The notes below the pieces were generated by a model, which saw only the letters and a list, made by a program, of their open reading frames with translations, was not told where the DNA came from and did not search any database. From Burkholderiaceae bacterium (lineage in GTDB: Bacteria > Pseudomonadota > Gammaproteobacteria > Burkholderiales > Burkholderiaceae_C), in assembly GCA_024235995.1 (NCBI GenBank), contig JACKLI010000001.1, positions 2,852,001 to 2,916,000 of the forward strand: DNA of 64,000 nt, in the 5' to 3' direction. Both the position numbers and the translations under genes were made by a program. Below are positions 8,667 to 18,127 of the stretch, in pieces. Within the stretch, counting starts at the first letter, position 1; each line of letters begins with the position of its first letter.

Positions 8667-9563
8667 ATGCCCGCCTTCAACACCCTGCGCATCGACAAGG
8701 ACCCCCGCCAGCCGCGCATCGCGCGCCTGCTGCTCAACCGCCCCGAGCGGCTGAACGCCATCAGCGACGACATGCCGGCCGAGATCCGCGCCGCCGTGGA
8801 GTGGGCCAGCAACGACGACGAGGTGCACGTCATCATCGTCGAGGGCGCGGGCAAGGGCTTTTGCGGCGGCTACGACCTGGCGGCCACCGCCGAGCAGCAC
8901 ATCGAGCACCCCTGCCAGCAGGAGACCATGCCCTGGGACCCGATGCGCGACTACCGCGCCATGAAGCGCTACACCGAGGACTTCATGAGCCTGTGGCGCT
9001 GCCCCAAGCCCACCATCGCCAAGGTGCACGGCGCGGCCGTGGCCGGCGGCAGCGACATCGCCCTCAGCTGCGACCTGCTGGTGATGGCCGAGGACGCGCG
9101 CATCGGCTACATGCCCACCCGCGTGTGGGGCTGCCCCACCACGGCGATGTGGACCTACCGCCTCGGGCCCACGCGCGCCAAGCAGCTCATGTTCACCGGC
9201 GACGTGATCGACGGCCGCACGGCCGCCGACTGGGGCCTGGCCAACCAGGCCGTGCCCGCCGCCGAGCTGGAGGCCGCCACCCTGCGCCTGGCCGAGCGCA
9301 TCGCCGGCGTGCCCATCGGCCAGCTGCAGATGCACAAGCTGATCGCCAACCAGGTCATGCTGGCCATGGGCCTGGAGCAGTCGCAGACCATGGCCACGGT
9401 GTTCGACGGCATCACGCGCCACAGCCCCGAGGGCCTGTGGTTTCGCCGCCATGCGCAGGAAAACGGCTTCAAGGCCGCGGTGCAGTGGCGCGACAGCGGC
9501 AGGCCGATTCCGGAGGGGGCCGAAGCGCAGGCGCTGATCCGGGAGATGGAGCGCCGGACTTGA
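8667..9563 (+). CDS. crotonase / enoyl-CoA hydratase family protein
   Basis: A 298-residue crotonase-fold protein. The CoA/oxyanion-hole regions are recognisable as GKGFCGGYDLAA (about 69-80) and HGAAVAGGSDIALSCDLL (about 123-140). The usual hydratase glutamate pair is not obvious: the position after the second oxyanion loop reads ARIGYMPTRVWGCPTTAM. It may therefore catalyse another crotonase reaction (isomerase, dehalogenase or hydrolase type). The ATG at 8667 has GGAG 8 bases upstream. It is divergent from the ABC permease across about 66 bases and no fatty-acid oxidation partners are adjacent, so the pathway is unknown. Confidence 0.85.
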   Translation: MPAFNTLRIDKDPRQPRIARLLLNRPERLNAISDDMPAEIRAAVEWASNDDEVHVIIVEGAGKGFCGGYDLAATAEQHIEHPCQQETMPWDPMRDYRAMKRYTEDFMSLWRCPKPTIAKVHGAAVAGGSDIALSCDLLVMAEDARIGYMPTRVWGCPTTAMWTYRLGPTRAKQLMFTGDVIDGRTAADWGLANQAVPAAELEAATLRLAERIAGVPIGQLQMHKLIANQVMLAMGLEQSQTMATVFDGITRHSPEGLWFRRHAQENGFKAAVQWRDSGRPIPEGAEAQALIREMERRT

Positions 9564-9668
9564 ACGCCGGCTCGGCTGACGATCGAAGCGCCAGCGTCCC
9601 CGGCGCGCGCTGCGAAAAGGCGATCGACCTATGATGACCGGTTCGAAATCACCGCGCAGGAGAACCCC

Positions 9669-10145
9669 ATGAAAGGCGACGCCACCGTCATCAAGCATCT
9701 GCAGGCCCAGCTCAAGAACGAGCTGACGGCCATCAACCAGTACTTCCTGCACGCACGCATCCAGCGGCACTGGGGCCTGGACCGGCTGGCCAAGAAGGAG
9801 CACGAGGAATCGATCGGCGAGATGAAGCACGCCGACCGCCTGATGGAGCGTATCCTGATGCTCGACGGCCTGCCCAACCTGCAGGACCTGGGCAAGCTGA
9901 TGGTGGGCGAGGACGTGCCCGAGATGCTGGCCTGCGACCTGAAGCTGGAGCAGGCCGCGCAGGCCACCATCAAGGACGGCATCGCGCACTGCGAGACGGC
10001 GCGCGACTACGTCTCGCGCGACCTGCTGCAGGACATCCTGGACGACACCGAGGAACACATCGACTGGCTGGAGACGCAGATCGAGCTGCTGGCCAAGGTG
10101 GGGCTGCAGAACTACCTGCAAAGCCAGATGGGCGAGGCCAGCTGA
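9669..10145 (+). CDS. bfr: bacterioferritin
   Basis: A 158-residue protein, the normal length for Bfr, which forms a 24-mer iron-storage cage and oxidises Fe(II). The diiron ligands are at canonical positions: E18, E51 and H54 (EMKHAD), E94, then the C-terminal pair in DDTEEHIDWLE (about E127 and H130). Met52, the haem axial ligand, is present, so this is a haem-binding Bfr rather than a plain ferritin. GGAG precedes the ATG at 9669. It lies directly upstream of a Fur-regulated receptor operon, making this an iron storage and uptake neighbourhood; an intrinsic terminator separates them. Confidence 0.95.
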   Translation: MKGDATVIKHLQAQLKNELTAINQYFLHARIQRHWGLDRLAKKEHEESIGEMKHADRLMERILMLDGLPNLQDLGKLMVGEDVPEMLACDLKLEQAAQATIKDGIAHCETARDYVSRDLLQDILDDTEEHIDWLETQIELLAKVGLQNYLQSQMGEAS

Positions 10146-10173
10146 TCCACCGTTCGCACCGCACCGACGCCCT

Positions 10174-10195
10174 GGGGACCTCGCGGTCCCTTTTT
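10174..10195 (+). terminator. bfr intrinsic terminator
   Basis: GGGACC and GGTCCC pair around a TCGC loop and run straight into TTTTTC, about 30 bases after the bfr stop. Confidence 0.8.
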
Positions 10196-10230
10196 CATGT
10201 CCGTCTGTCTTGCTGGCGCATCGGATCAAA

Positions 10231-10248
10231 CAAGAATGATTCTCATTT
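10231..10248 (+). promoter_or_regulatory. Fur box
   Basis: CAAGAATGATTCTCATTT matches the GATAATGATAATCATTATC-type Fur operator in its AATGATTCTCATT core. It lies about 115 bases upstream of the TonB-dependent receptor and predicts iron repression of the receptor-piuC operon. Confidence 0.75.
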
Positions 10249-10359
10249 ATGTAGAATCACGCCTTCCATCCCAGCCAGCCAGCGGCGGCGGGCGTGCCAT
10301 CGGCACCCGCATGCATTCCGTCAGCCAGCGTCTTTCTCCACCCGCTTGCCGACGCGACC

Positions 10360-12642
10360 ATGCCAATTGCCCAAAAATCCAGACCCAATCGACCTCCAGC
10401 CCCTGTCCATCAAGCGCAGACAGCTACTGAAACAGGAGCAAACAACACCCCGCTGCTGCCCCTGGGCGCGCTGCTGCTCGCCGGCACGCTGGGCACGGCC
10501 GCCGTGGCCCAGACGCCGCCGGCCGCCGCGCCGGCCACGGCCGGCACCCTGGACGCCGTCACCGTGCGCGACACGGCCATCGACGACGGCGCCACCACCA
10601 GCAAAACCCTCTTGCGCGCCAGCCGCACCGAAATCGGCAAGGGCGAGCAGAAGCTGCTGGACATCCCGCAAAGCGTGACGGTGATGACCGAGAAGCTGAT
10701 GCAGGACCGCAAGCTGGACGACCTGCGCGAGGTGCTGCGCGCCACCGCCGGCGTGAGCTTCCAGGCCGGCGAGACCGGCGAGGAGGACGTGCGCCTGCGC
10801 GGCTTCTCGCTCGGCCAGGCGGGCGACATCTACCGCGACGGCATGCGCGACGCGCCGCTGTACGAGCGCGACACCTTCGACGACGACCGCGTCGAGGTCA
10901 TCAAGGGCTCGGCCTCGATGCTGTTCGGCAAGGGCTCCACCGGCGGCGTGGTCAACCAGGTCAGCAAGCAGCCCTTCCTGATGACGCAGCACGAGGCCAG
11001 CGCCACGCTCGGCTCCGGCAACGAAAAGCGCGTGACGGGCGACTTCAACTGGCAGACCGGCCCCGACGCGGCGGTGCGCCTGAACGTGCTGGGGCACGAC
11101 GCGGACAACTGGGGCGCGCTGCAGAAGAAGTGGGGCATCGCGCCCACCGTCCGCTGGGGCATCGGCACGCGCGACGAGTTCTCGGCGGGGCTGTACGCGC
11201 TGGACGTGCGCGGGCGCCCCAACTACGCGCACCCATGGGTCATCGACGCGGACGGCAGCATCCGCCCCACCCTGCCGGCCCGTAACTTCTACGGCCTGGC
11301 AAGCGACCACCTGGACACCTCGGCCACCTACGCCACGCTGGGCCACGTGCACCGCTTCGACGGCGGCGGCGAGCTCAAGACCCGCCTGCGCGCCGGCCGC
11401 TACACGCGCGACCTGCTGGGCAGCCCGATCCGGTTCGCCGACCCCAGGCCGGGCGCGCTCGCCGACATCACCGACGCCACCCAGCTCACGCGCAGCTCCA
11501 AGGGCCGCGTCGGCCGCAGCGACATCGTGATGCTGCAAAGCGACTACAGCGGCCGCTACCAATGGGGCGGCCGCAAGCACGAGCTGCTGGCCGGCGCCGA
11601 CGTGTTCGACGAGCGCGCCCGGCGCAACAACGCGTACGCCAACCCGGCGCCGTCGCCGGGCACCCTTGTCGGCACGCCCGACGACGGTGCCTGGGTGCCC
11701 GACGCGCGTGCCCATCCGACACCGCTCAACCGCTTCGGCTCGCGCAGCATCGGCGTGTACGCGCAGGACACGGTCTCGCTCGCCGACACCCTCAAGCTGG
11801 TGGGCGGCCTGCGCTTCGACCACTTCACGGGCAGCTACCGCAACGCCGACGGGTCCTTGAGCCACACGCGCAGCGACAACCTGTGGAGCCCGCGCCTGGG
11901 CCTGATCTGGCAGCCCGACCCGCTGAGCTCCTACTACATCTCGTACGGCACCTCGTTCAACACCTCGGGCGACGCCTACCAGTACGGCGTGCAGGTCAAC
12001 GCCGGCACCGGCCGCTCGGCCAACACACCGCCCGAGAAAAGCCGCAACCTCGAGATCGGCGGCAAGTGGGAGCTGCTCGAGCGCCGCGTGCTGGCCGGCG
12101 CGGCCCTGTTCTACAGCCAGAAATTCAACGAGCGCAACACCGACCCCGACACCGCCGCCCAGCAGGAGCTGCTGTCGGGCCGCCGCCACGCCGCGGGCAT
12201 GGAGTTCAACCTGGCCGGGCGCATCACGCCCGCGTGGGAGCTGTTCTGGAACCACACCTGGATTCCCAGCGCCCGCATCGACCGCAGCAACGTCAGCCTG
12301 AACGCCGCCGGCACCGGCGCGCAGGCCGAAGGCGACCGCCCGGGCCTGACACCGCGCCACAGCGGCAGCGTGTGGACGACCTACCGCATCGCCCCGCCAT
12401 GGCGCCTGGGCGTGGGCGCCAACTACCGCGGCCGCCAAAACCCCGAGGGCCAGCGCAGCTACACGGCTCGCGGCTTCGTCAGCTTCGACGCCATGGCCGA
12501 ATACAGCCTGAGCGAAACCGTCACGCTCAAGCTGAACGTCACCAACCTCGGCAACACGCGGTATGCCGACACGCTGTACCGGGGCTTCTACCAGCCCGGC
12601 GCGCCGCGCCGCGTGGACCTGACGCTGAAGGTCCTGTTCTGA
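10360..12642 (+). CDS. TonB-dependent siderophore receptor (Fiu/FhuE-like)
   Basis: An outer-membrane ferric-siderophore receptor of about 760 residues. A signal peptide (LGALLLAGTLGTAAVAQ) is followed by a TonB-box-like LDAVTV, a plug domain (IPQSVTVMTEKLMQ ... LRGFSLGQ ... DRVEVIKGSASMLFGKGSTGG) and a beta-barrel ending in Phe (KVLF). The Fur box upstream and the PiuC gene overlapping its end point to catecholate-type iron-siderophore uptake. The start is uncertain: ATG 10360 is used, with GTG 10294 as an alternative; neither has a clear ribosome site. Between the start and the hydrophobic signal core lies about 20 codons derived from the dispersed repeat, which is unusual for a signal peptide. 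Confidence 0.9.
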   Translation: MPIAQKSRPNRPPAPVHQAQTATETGANNTPLLPLGALLLAGTLGTAAVAQTPPAAAPATAGTLDAVTVRDTAIDDGATTSKTLLRASRTEIGKGEQKLLDIPQSVTVMTEKLMQDRKLDDLREVLRATAGVSFQAGETGEEDVRLRGFSLGQAGDIYRDGMRDAPLYERDTFDDDRVEVIKGSASMLFGKGSTGGVVNQVSKQPFLMTQHEASATLGSGNEKRVTGDFNWQTGPDAAVRLNVLGHDADNWGALQKKWGIAPTVRWGIGTRDEFSAGLYALDVRGRPNYAHPWVIDADGSIRPTLPARNFYGLASDHLDTSATYATLGHVHRFDGGGELKTRLRAGRYTRDLLGSPIRFADPRPGALADITDATQLTRSSKGRVGRSDIVMLQSDYSGRYQWGGRKHELLAGADVFDERARRNNAYANPAPSPGTLVGTPDDGAWVPDARAHPTPLNRFGSRSIGVYAQDTVSLADTLKLVGGLRFDHFTGSYRNADGSLSHTRSDNLWSPRLGLIWQPDPLSSYYISYGTSFNTSGDAYQYGVQVNAGTGRSANTPPEKSRNLEIGGKWELLERRVLAGAALFYSQKFNERNTDPDTAAQQELLSGRRHAAGMEFNLAGRITPAWELFWNHTWIPSARIDRSNVSLNAAGTGAQAEGDRPGLTPRHSGSVWTTYRIAPPWRLGVGANYRGRQNPEGQRSYTARGFVSFDAMAEYSLSETVTLKLNVTNLGNTRYADTLYRGFYQPGAPRRVDLTLKVLF
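10376..10434 (-). repeat. dispersed repeat, copy 2 (inside receptor N-terminus)
   Basis: On the minus strand it reads TTTCAGTAGCTGTCTGCGCT followed by TGATGGACAGGGGCTGGAGG. It lies in frame inside the predicted receptor N-region and encodes the SRPNRPPAPVHQAQTATETG stretch. Confidence 0.65.
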
Positions 12643-13331
12643 TGCCGATCCACCTGAAGAACCTGCTGACGCCCGAGGAGCTGGCGCAAGCGCGCGCCCT
12701 GCTCACGGCCGAAGGCGCCCCCTGGATCGACGGCCGCCGCAGCGCCGGCGCGCAGGCGGCGCAGGTCAAGAACAACCGGCAGCTGGCGCAGGACTGGCCC
12801 GGCGCCGGCACGCTGCGCGCCCTCGTGCGGGCGGCGCTGCAGCGCGACGCGCTGTTTCTCTCGGCCGCGCTGCCGCGCAGGATCTTCAACCCGCTGTTCA
12901 ACCGCTACGAGGGCGCCGCCAACCACTACGGCGCACACGTGGACAACGCCGTGCTGCACGCGCGCGAGCCCGAGCAGCAGGTGCGCGCCGACCTCTCGTG
13001 CACGCTGTTCCTGGCCGCGCCCGAGGACTACGAGGGCGGCGAGCTGGTGGTGCACGGCACCTGGGGCCCGCAGGCCGTCAAGCTGCCCGCGGGCGACGCC
13101 GTGCTCTACCCCTCCACCGCCGTCCACGAGGTGCGCCCCGTCACGCGCGGCACCCGCCTGGCCAGCTTCTTCTGGGTCGAGAGCATGGTGCGCTCCAGCG
13201 AGCAGCGCCGCCTGCTGTTCGAGCTGGACATGGCCCTGCTCCAGCTGCGCCAGCGCCACGGCGAAAGCCCGGAAACCACCCGGCTGACCGGCACCTACCA
13301 CAACCTGCTGCGCATGTGGGCCAGCACGTGA
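12642..13331 (+). CDS. piuC: Fe(II)/2-oxoglutarate dioxygenase PiuC (PKHD-type)
   Basis: A 229-residue PKHD-type hydroxylase. The iron site is HVD in HYGAHVDNAVLH (about 97-99) with the distal His of STAVHEVRPV and the 2-oxoglutarate Arg in TRGTR. PiuC/YbiX proteins are coupled to siderophore receptors, and their substrate is still not established. The receptor's TGA and this ATG share one base (TGATG at 12640-12644), showing translational coupling. Control is presumably by the same Fur box. The family is usually about 225 residues, so it is full length. Confidence 0.93.
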   Translation: MPIHLKNLLTPEELAQARALLTAEGAPWIDGRRSAGAQAAQVKNNRQLAQDWPGAGTLRALVRAALQRDALFLSAALPRRIFNPLFNRYEGAANHYGAHVDNAVLHAREPEQQVRADLSCTLFLAAPEDYEGGELVVHGTWGPQAVKLPAGDAVLYPSTAVHEVRPVTRGTRLASFFWVESMVRSSEQRRLLFELDMALLQLRQRHGESPETTRLTGTYHNLLRMWAST

Positions 13332-13349
13332 AACGAAGACGACGGGAAG

Positions 13350-13408
13350 AAATCAAGCCCAATCAGGCTCCAGCCCCTATCCGCCAAGCGCAAGCAGCTA
13401 TCGAACAT
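13350..13408 (-). repeat. dispersed repeat, copy 3
   Basis: On the minus strand it contains TTCGATAGCTGCTTGCGCTT and then GGCGGATAGGGGCTGGAGCC. It fills the gap between piuC and the next gene, whose ATG lies at its edge. Confidence 0.65.
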
Positions 13409-14492
13409 GAAGCAAACACCGCTTCCACCCGTCACCCTCGCCGACCAGGCCGCCGCGGCCCGGCAGCGGCTGGACGCCGCCACCTGGGCCTGGCTGCAGG
13501 GTGGCGCGGGCGACGAGCTGACGCTGCGGGCCAACCAGGCCGCCTGGCAGCAGATCGGGCTGTGGCCGCGCGTGCTGCGCCCGCTGGCTGGCGGCCACAC
13601 CCGCATCCGCCTGGCGGGGCGCGAATGGCCCCACCCCATCGGGCTGGCGCCGGTGGCGCTGCAGCGCCTGGCGCACCCAGACGGCGAGTGGGCCAGCGCC
13701 CTGGCGGCGGCGGCGCAGGGCGCGGGTTTCATCCTCGGCACGCAGTCCAGCGTGCCGCTGGAGCGTGTGGCGCAAGCCGTGCTGGGCGACGCCGGGCGCG
13801 GGCCGCTGTGGTTTCAGCTCTACTGGCAGGCCGATCGCGGCTTCAACCGCGCGCTGGCGCAGCGCGCCGAGGCGGCCGGCTTCGAGGCCATCGTGCTCAC
13901 GGTCGACGCGCCGGTGCAGGGCGTGCGCGACGGCGAGCGCCGCGCCGGCTTCGCGCCCCCGCCCGGCGTGCGCGCCGTGCACCTGCAGGACGCGCCGGTA
14001 GCGCCCGCGGTGGCCAGCACCTACTGCGCCGGCCTGCCCGCGCACGCGCCCACCTGGGACGACGTGGCCTGGCTGCGGCAGCAGACCCGCCTGCCGGTGT
14101 GGCTCAAGGGCGTGCTGCACCCGCAGGACGCGCGCCAGGCGCTGGGCCTGGGCGTGGCCGGCCTGATCGTCAGCAACCACGGCGGGCGCACGCTCGACAC
14201 CCTGCCGCCCACCGCCCAGGCGCTGCCCCTGGTGCGCGACGCGGTGGACGATGCGCTGCCACTGATCGTCGACGGCGGCATCCGCCGTGGCACCGACGTG
14301 CTCAAGGCCATCGCCCTGGGCGCCCGCGCCGTGCTGGTGGGCCGCCCCATGCTGCACGCGCTGGCCGCCGACGGCGCGCCCGGCGTGGCCCGGATGCTGC
14401 GCCTGCTGCGCGACGAGCTGGAGGCCGCGATGGCCCTGACCGGCTGCCGCACGCTGGCCGACGCCACCCCCGCGCTGCTGGCCCCTGGCTAG
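13407..14492 (+). CDS. FMN-dependent alpha-hydroxy-acid oxidizing protein
   Basis: A 361-residue FMN-dependent TIM-barrel oxidoreductase of the lactate dehydrogenase/glycolate oxidase family. Conserved sites are seen: WLKGV (FMN Lys), SNHGGRTLD (catalytic His and substrate Arg), VDGGIRRGTDVLKAIALGA and VLVGRPML (flavin phosphate loops). It would oxidise a 2-hydroxy acid to a 2-oxo acid at the membrane or in the cytosol. It follows piuC by 75 bases, the gap being a dispersed repeat, so it may belong to the iron operon. The ATG at 13407 has no visible ribosome site, which leaves the exact start open. The substrate is unknown. Confidence 0.85.
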   Translation: MKQTPLPPVTLADQAAAARQRLDAATWAWLQGGAGDELTLRANQAAWQQIGLWPRVLRPLAGGHTRIRLAGREWPHPIGLAPVALQRLAHPDGEWASALAAAAQGAGFILGTQSSVPLERVAQAVLGDAGRGPLWFQLYWQADRGFNRALAQRAEAAGFEAIVLTVDAPVQGVRDGERRAGFAPPPGVRAVHLQDAPVAPAVASTYCAGLPAHAPTWDDVAWLRQQTRLPVWLKGVLHPQDARQALGLGVAGLIVSNHGGRTLDTLPPTAQALPLVRDAVDDALPLIVDGGIRRGTDVLKAIALGARAVLVGRPMLHALAADGAPGVARMLRLLRDELEAAMALTGCRTLADATPALLAPG

Positions 14493-14503
14493 CGGGAACA
14501 CAC

Positions 14504-14529
14504 AAAAAAGCCACCCCGCAGGGTGGCTT
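14504..14529 (-). terminator. terminator for the binding-protein gene
   Basis: AAGCCACCC pairs with GGGTGGCTT around CGCA. On the minus strand it continues into TTTTTTG. It sits between convergent genes and serves the minus-strand gene best. Confidence 0.75.
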
Positions 14530-14550
14530 GGCACGAGGGCGATGCGCCGA

Positions 14551-15681
14551 TCAGTCCAGCGGGGTCTTCTTGCCGCCGGGGTAGGTCGAGATCGTGATGG
14601 ACGCGTTCTTGACTTCGTGGTTGGGCTCGAACGCGATGGTGGAGGTGATGCCCTTGTAGTTGGCCTGCTCCAGCTTGGCGTTGTAGACCTTGGGGTCGAC
14701 CGAGTCGGCGCGCTTCATGGCGTCGGCCAGCAGCATGGTGGCGTCGTAGGTGTAGGGGCTGTAGACCTGGTACTGGTTGGGGTAGGCCGCGTCGTAGCGC
14801 TTCTTCCATTCCACGCCGCCAGGCATCTTTTGCAGCGAGGTGCCGCCTTCGGCGCAGGCCGCGTTGGCCAGCGACTTGGCGCCGCCCGACAGCTCGGCCA
14901 GCTTGACGGTGCACACGCCGTCGCCACCCATGAACTTCACGTTGCTCATGCCCAGCTGGTCCATCTGGCGCAGCATGGGGCCGGCCTGCGGGTCCATGCC
15001 GCCGTAGAAGATGCCGTCCGGCTTCTTGCCCTTGATGGCGGTCAAGATGGCCATGAAGTCGGTGGCCTTGTCGGTGGTGAACTGGCGGTCGACCACGTTC
15101 AAGCCGAGCTTCTTGGCGGTGTTGGCGAAGATGTCGGCCAGGCCCTGGCCATAGGCGGTGCGGTCGTCGATGACGGCCACCGTCTTGAGCTTGAGCACGT
15201 CCTTGGCGTAGTGGGCCATGCCGGCGCCCAGCGCGCTGTCGTTGGCGATGATGCGGTAGATTTCCTTGTAGCCCGGCTTCATCAGGTCGGGGTTGGTGGC
15301 CGCGCCGGTCACCATGGGCAGGCCGCAGTCGTGGTAGATCTTGGAGGCCGGAATGGTGGTGCCCGAGTTCAGGTGGCCGACCACGCCGTTGACCTTCATG
15401 TCGCACAGCTTCTGCGCCACCGCCGTGCCCTGCTTGGGATCGGCCGCGTCATCCTCGATGTCGGCTTCCCACTTGATCTTCTTGCCGCCGATGGTGATGC
15501 CCTGCTTGTTCAGGTCATCGATCGCCATGAGCACGCCGTTGGCGTTGTCCTTGCCGTAATGCGCCTGGCCGCCGGACATGGGCGCCACGCTGGCGATCTT
15601 GACGACCTGCTCCTGCGCGCTGGCCATGCCGAAGGCGGCCATCAGGGCCGCGGCCATGGTCAGTTTCAGTTGAAGCTGCAT
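14551..15681 (-). CDS. branched-chain amino acid ABC transporter substrate-binding protein
   Basis: A 376-residue periplasmic binding protein (LivK/type I fold). The signal peptide MQLQLKLTMAAALMAAFGMASA ends at an ASA-Q site. The mature protein opens VVKIASVAPMSGGQAHYGKD, the family's ligand-binding start, and contains GVVGHLNSGTTIPAS and RIIANDSALG. It would capture leucine/isoleucine/valine or a related solute for a Liv-type importer. No permease or ATPase genes adjoin it, so it may serve the livHMGF system at 37.3-40.9 kb or one elsewhere. It has its own terminator, and a gap of about 118 bases on its 5' side for a promoter. Confidence 0.92.
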   Translation of the reverse strand: MQLQLKLTMAAALMAAFGMASAQEQVVKIASVAPMSGGQAHYGKDNANGVLMAIDDLNKQGITIGGKKIKWEADIEDDAADPKQGTAVAQKLCDMKVNGVVGHLNSGTTIPASKIYHDCGLPMVTGAATNPDLMKPGYKEIYRIIANDSALGAGMAHYAKDVLKLKTVAVIDDRTAYGQGLADIFANTAKKLGLNVVDRQFTTDKATDFMAILTAIKGKKPDGIFYGGMDPQAGPMLRQMDQLGMSNVKFMGGDGVCTVKLAELSGGAKSLANAACAEGGTSLQKMPGGVEWKKRYDAAYPNQYQVYSPYTYDATMLLADAMKRADSVDPKVYNAKLEQANYKGITSTIAFEPNHEVKNASITISTYPGGKKTPLD

Positions 15682-15799
15682 ACAAAGTCTCCTGAAGTTG
15701 GGTGACGCAACAGCGCGTCAACGGGCGCGAACGATAGCGCACTTCAAGGCCGAAACATATAGGGAACACGCTAATCCGAAACGGCCCCGAGGCAGGGGT

Positions 15800-16123
15800 T
15801 TATCCCGACATCGGGCCGCGCACCTGCTCGCGCAGCGCGCCCGCCACCGCGTCCTGCACCACGTCGGCCACGGCGCGGCGCACCCGGGCGTGCAGGCCCA
15901 GCATCTGCTCGTGCAGGGCCTGGGCGATGGCCTCGCTGATGCGCCGGTCCAGCTCGGGGCCCAGCAGCGCCAGCACCTGCTCGGCCGTGACGCCGGCCGA
16001 CACCGCCTGCGCGGCGGGTGCGCCGCCGGCGGCGGCCGGCTGCCCGGTGTCGACCACCACCTCGGTCAGGGTGGGCACGTAGCGCGCGGGCGCCGGCTGG
16101 GGCGTGAACTCATCGTGGGTCAT
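15800..16123 (-). CDS. small uncharacterised protein downstream of holC
   Basis: A 107-residue protein. I do not recognise a named function. It has a Pro/Ala-rich N-terminal half containing PTLTEVVVDTG and a C-terminal half predicted to be amphipathic helices (VTAEQVLALLGPELDRRISE onward), which could form a coiled coil. Its ATG overlaps the end of holC by 14 bases, so it is translationally coupled in a pepA-holC-this gene order. The LTE(I/V)V opening resembles short proteins found after holC in other Burkholderiales; that is an inference from memory. Length and coupling support a real gene. Confidence 0.65.
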   Translation of the reverse strand: MTHDEFTPQPAPARYVPTLTEVVVDTGQPAAAGGAPAAQAVSAGVTAEQVLALLGPELDRRISEAIAQALHEQMLGLHARVRRAVADVVQDAVAGALREQVRGPMSG

Positions 16124-16547
16124 GGGGGGCCGCGTCGTGGGTCTGGATGGGGTAGCCGCGCGCCTGGTAGTGGCGCCAGCGCAGGCGCGCCTGGGCGCGG
16201 TCGGCGGGGTCGGCGCCGACCAGCTCGATCAGCCGCTCGGCGCGCTCGAAGCCGCTGGGCAAGGCCTGGCCCAGGTGCACCAGCACGGGCCGCTCGTCGT
16301 CCAGCGCCTGGCCGTCCGGCGCCAGCACGATGGGCGAGGCCGCGCGCATGGCCGCCGGCGCGTCGGCGCCGCAGTGGGCGACGAAGTCGGGCGCCGAGAA
16401 GGTCCACAGCGCCACGTCCAGCGCGCGCAGCGTGTCGGCGTCGGCCCGCACCGCGACGCGCGCGCCGCCCGCCTGGGCCTTGCGCAGCAGCCGGCAGGCG
16501 TAGTGCACCTTGTCGGGCACGTTGAAGTGAAACGTGACCTCGGTCAT
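16110..16547 (-). CDS. holC: DNA polymerase III chi subunit
   Basis: A 145-residue protein starting MTEVTFHFNVPDKVHYACRL, the typical chi opening. Chi belongs to the clamp-loader assembly and links it to single-stranded DNA-binding protein. Later conserved parts are VALWTFSAPDFVAHC and the ERLIELVG helix. It lies 40 bases downstream of pepA on the same strand, the standard pepA-holC order in proteobacteria. The start at 16547 is supported by the conserved N-terminus; the frame continues upstream only as pepA antisense or shadow sequence. Confidence 0.92.
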   Translation of the reverse strand: MTEVTFHFNVPDKVHYACRLLRKAQAGGARVAVRADADTLRALDVALWTFSAPDFVAHCGADAPAAMRAASPIVLAPDGQALDDERPVLVHLGQALPSGFERAERLIELVGADPADRAQARLRWRHYQARGYPIQTHDAAPHDPR

Positions 16548-16587
16548 GCCCGCCGCCCAATGCGAAGCCAGCTTCCGCCCATGGTGC

Positions 16588-18108
<1,521 letters not shown>

Positions 18109-18127
18109 AGGCAACTCCTTTCAAACA

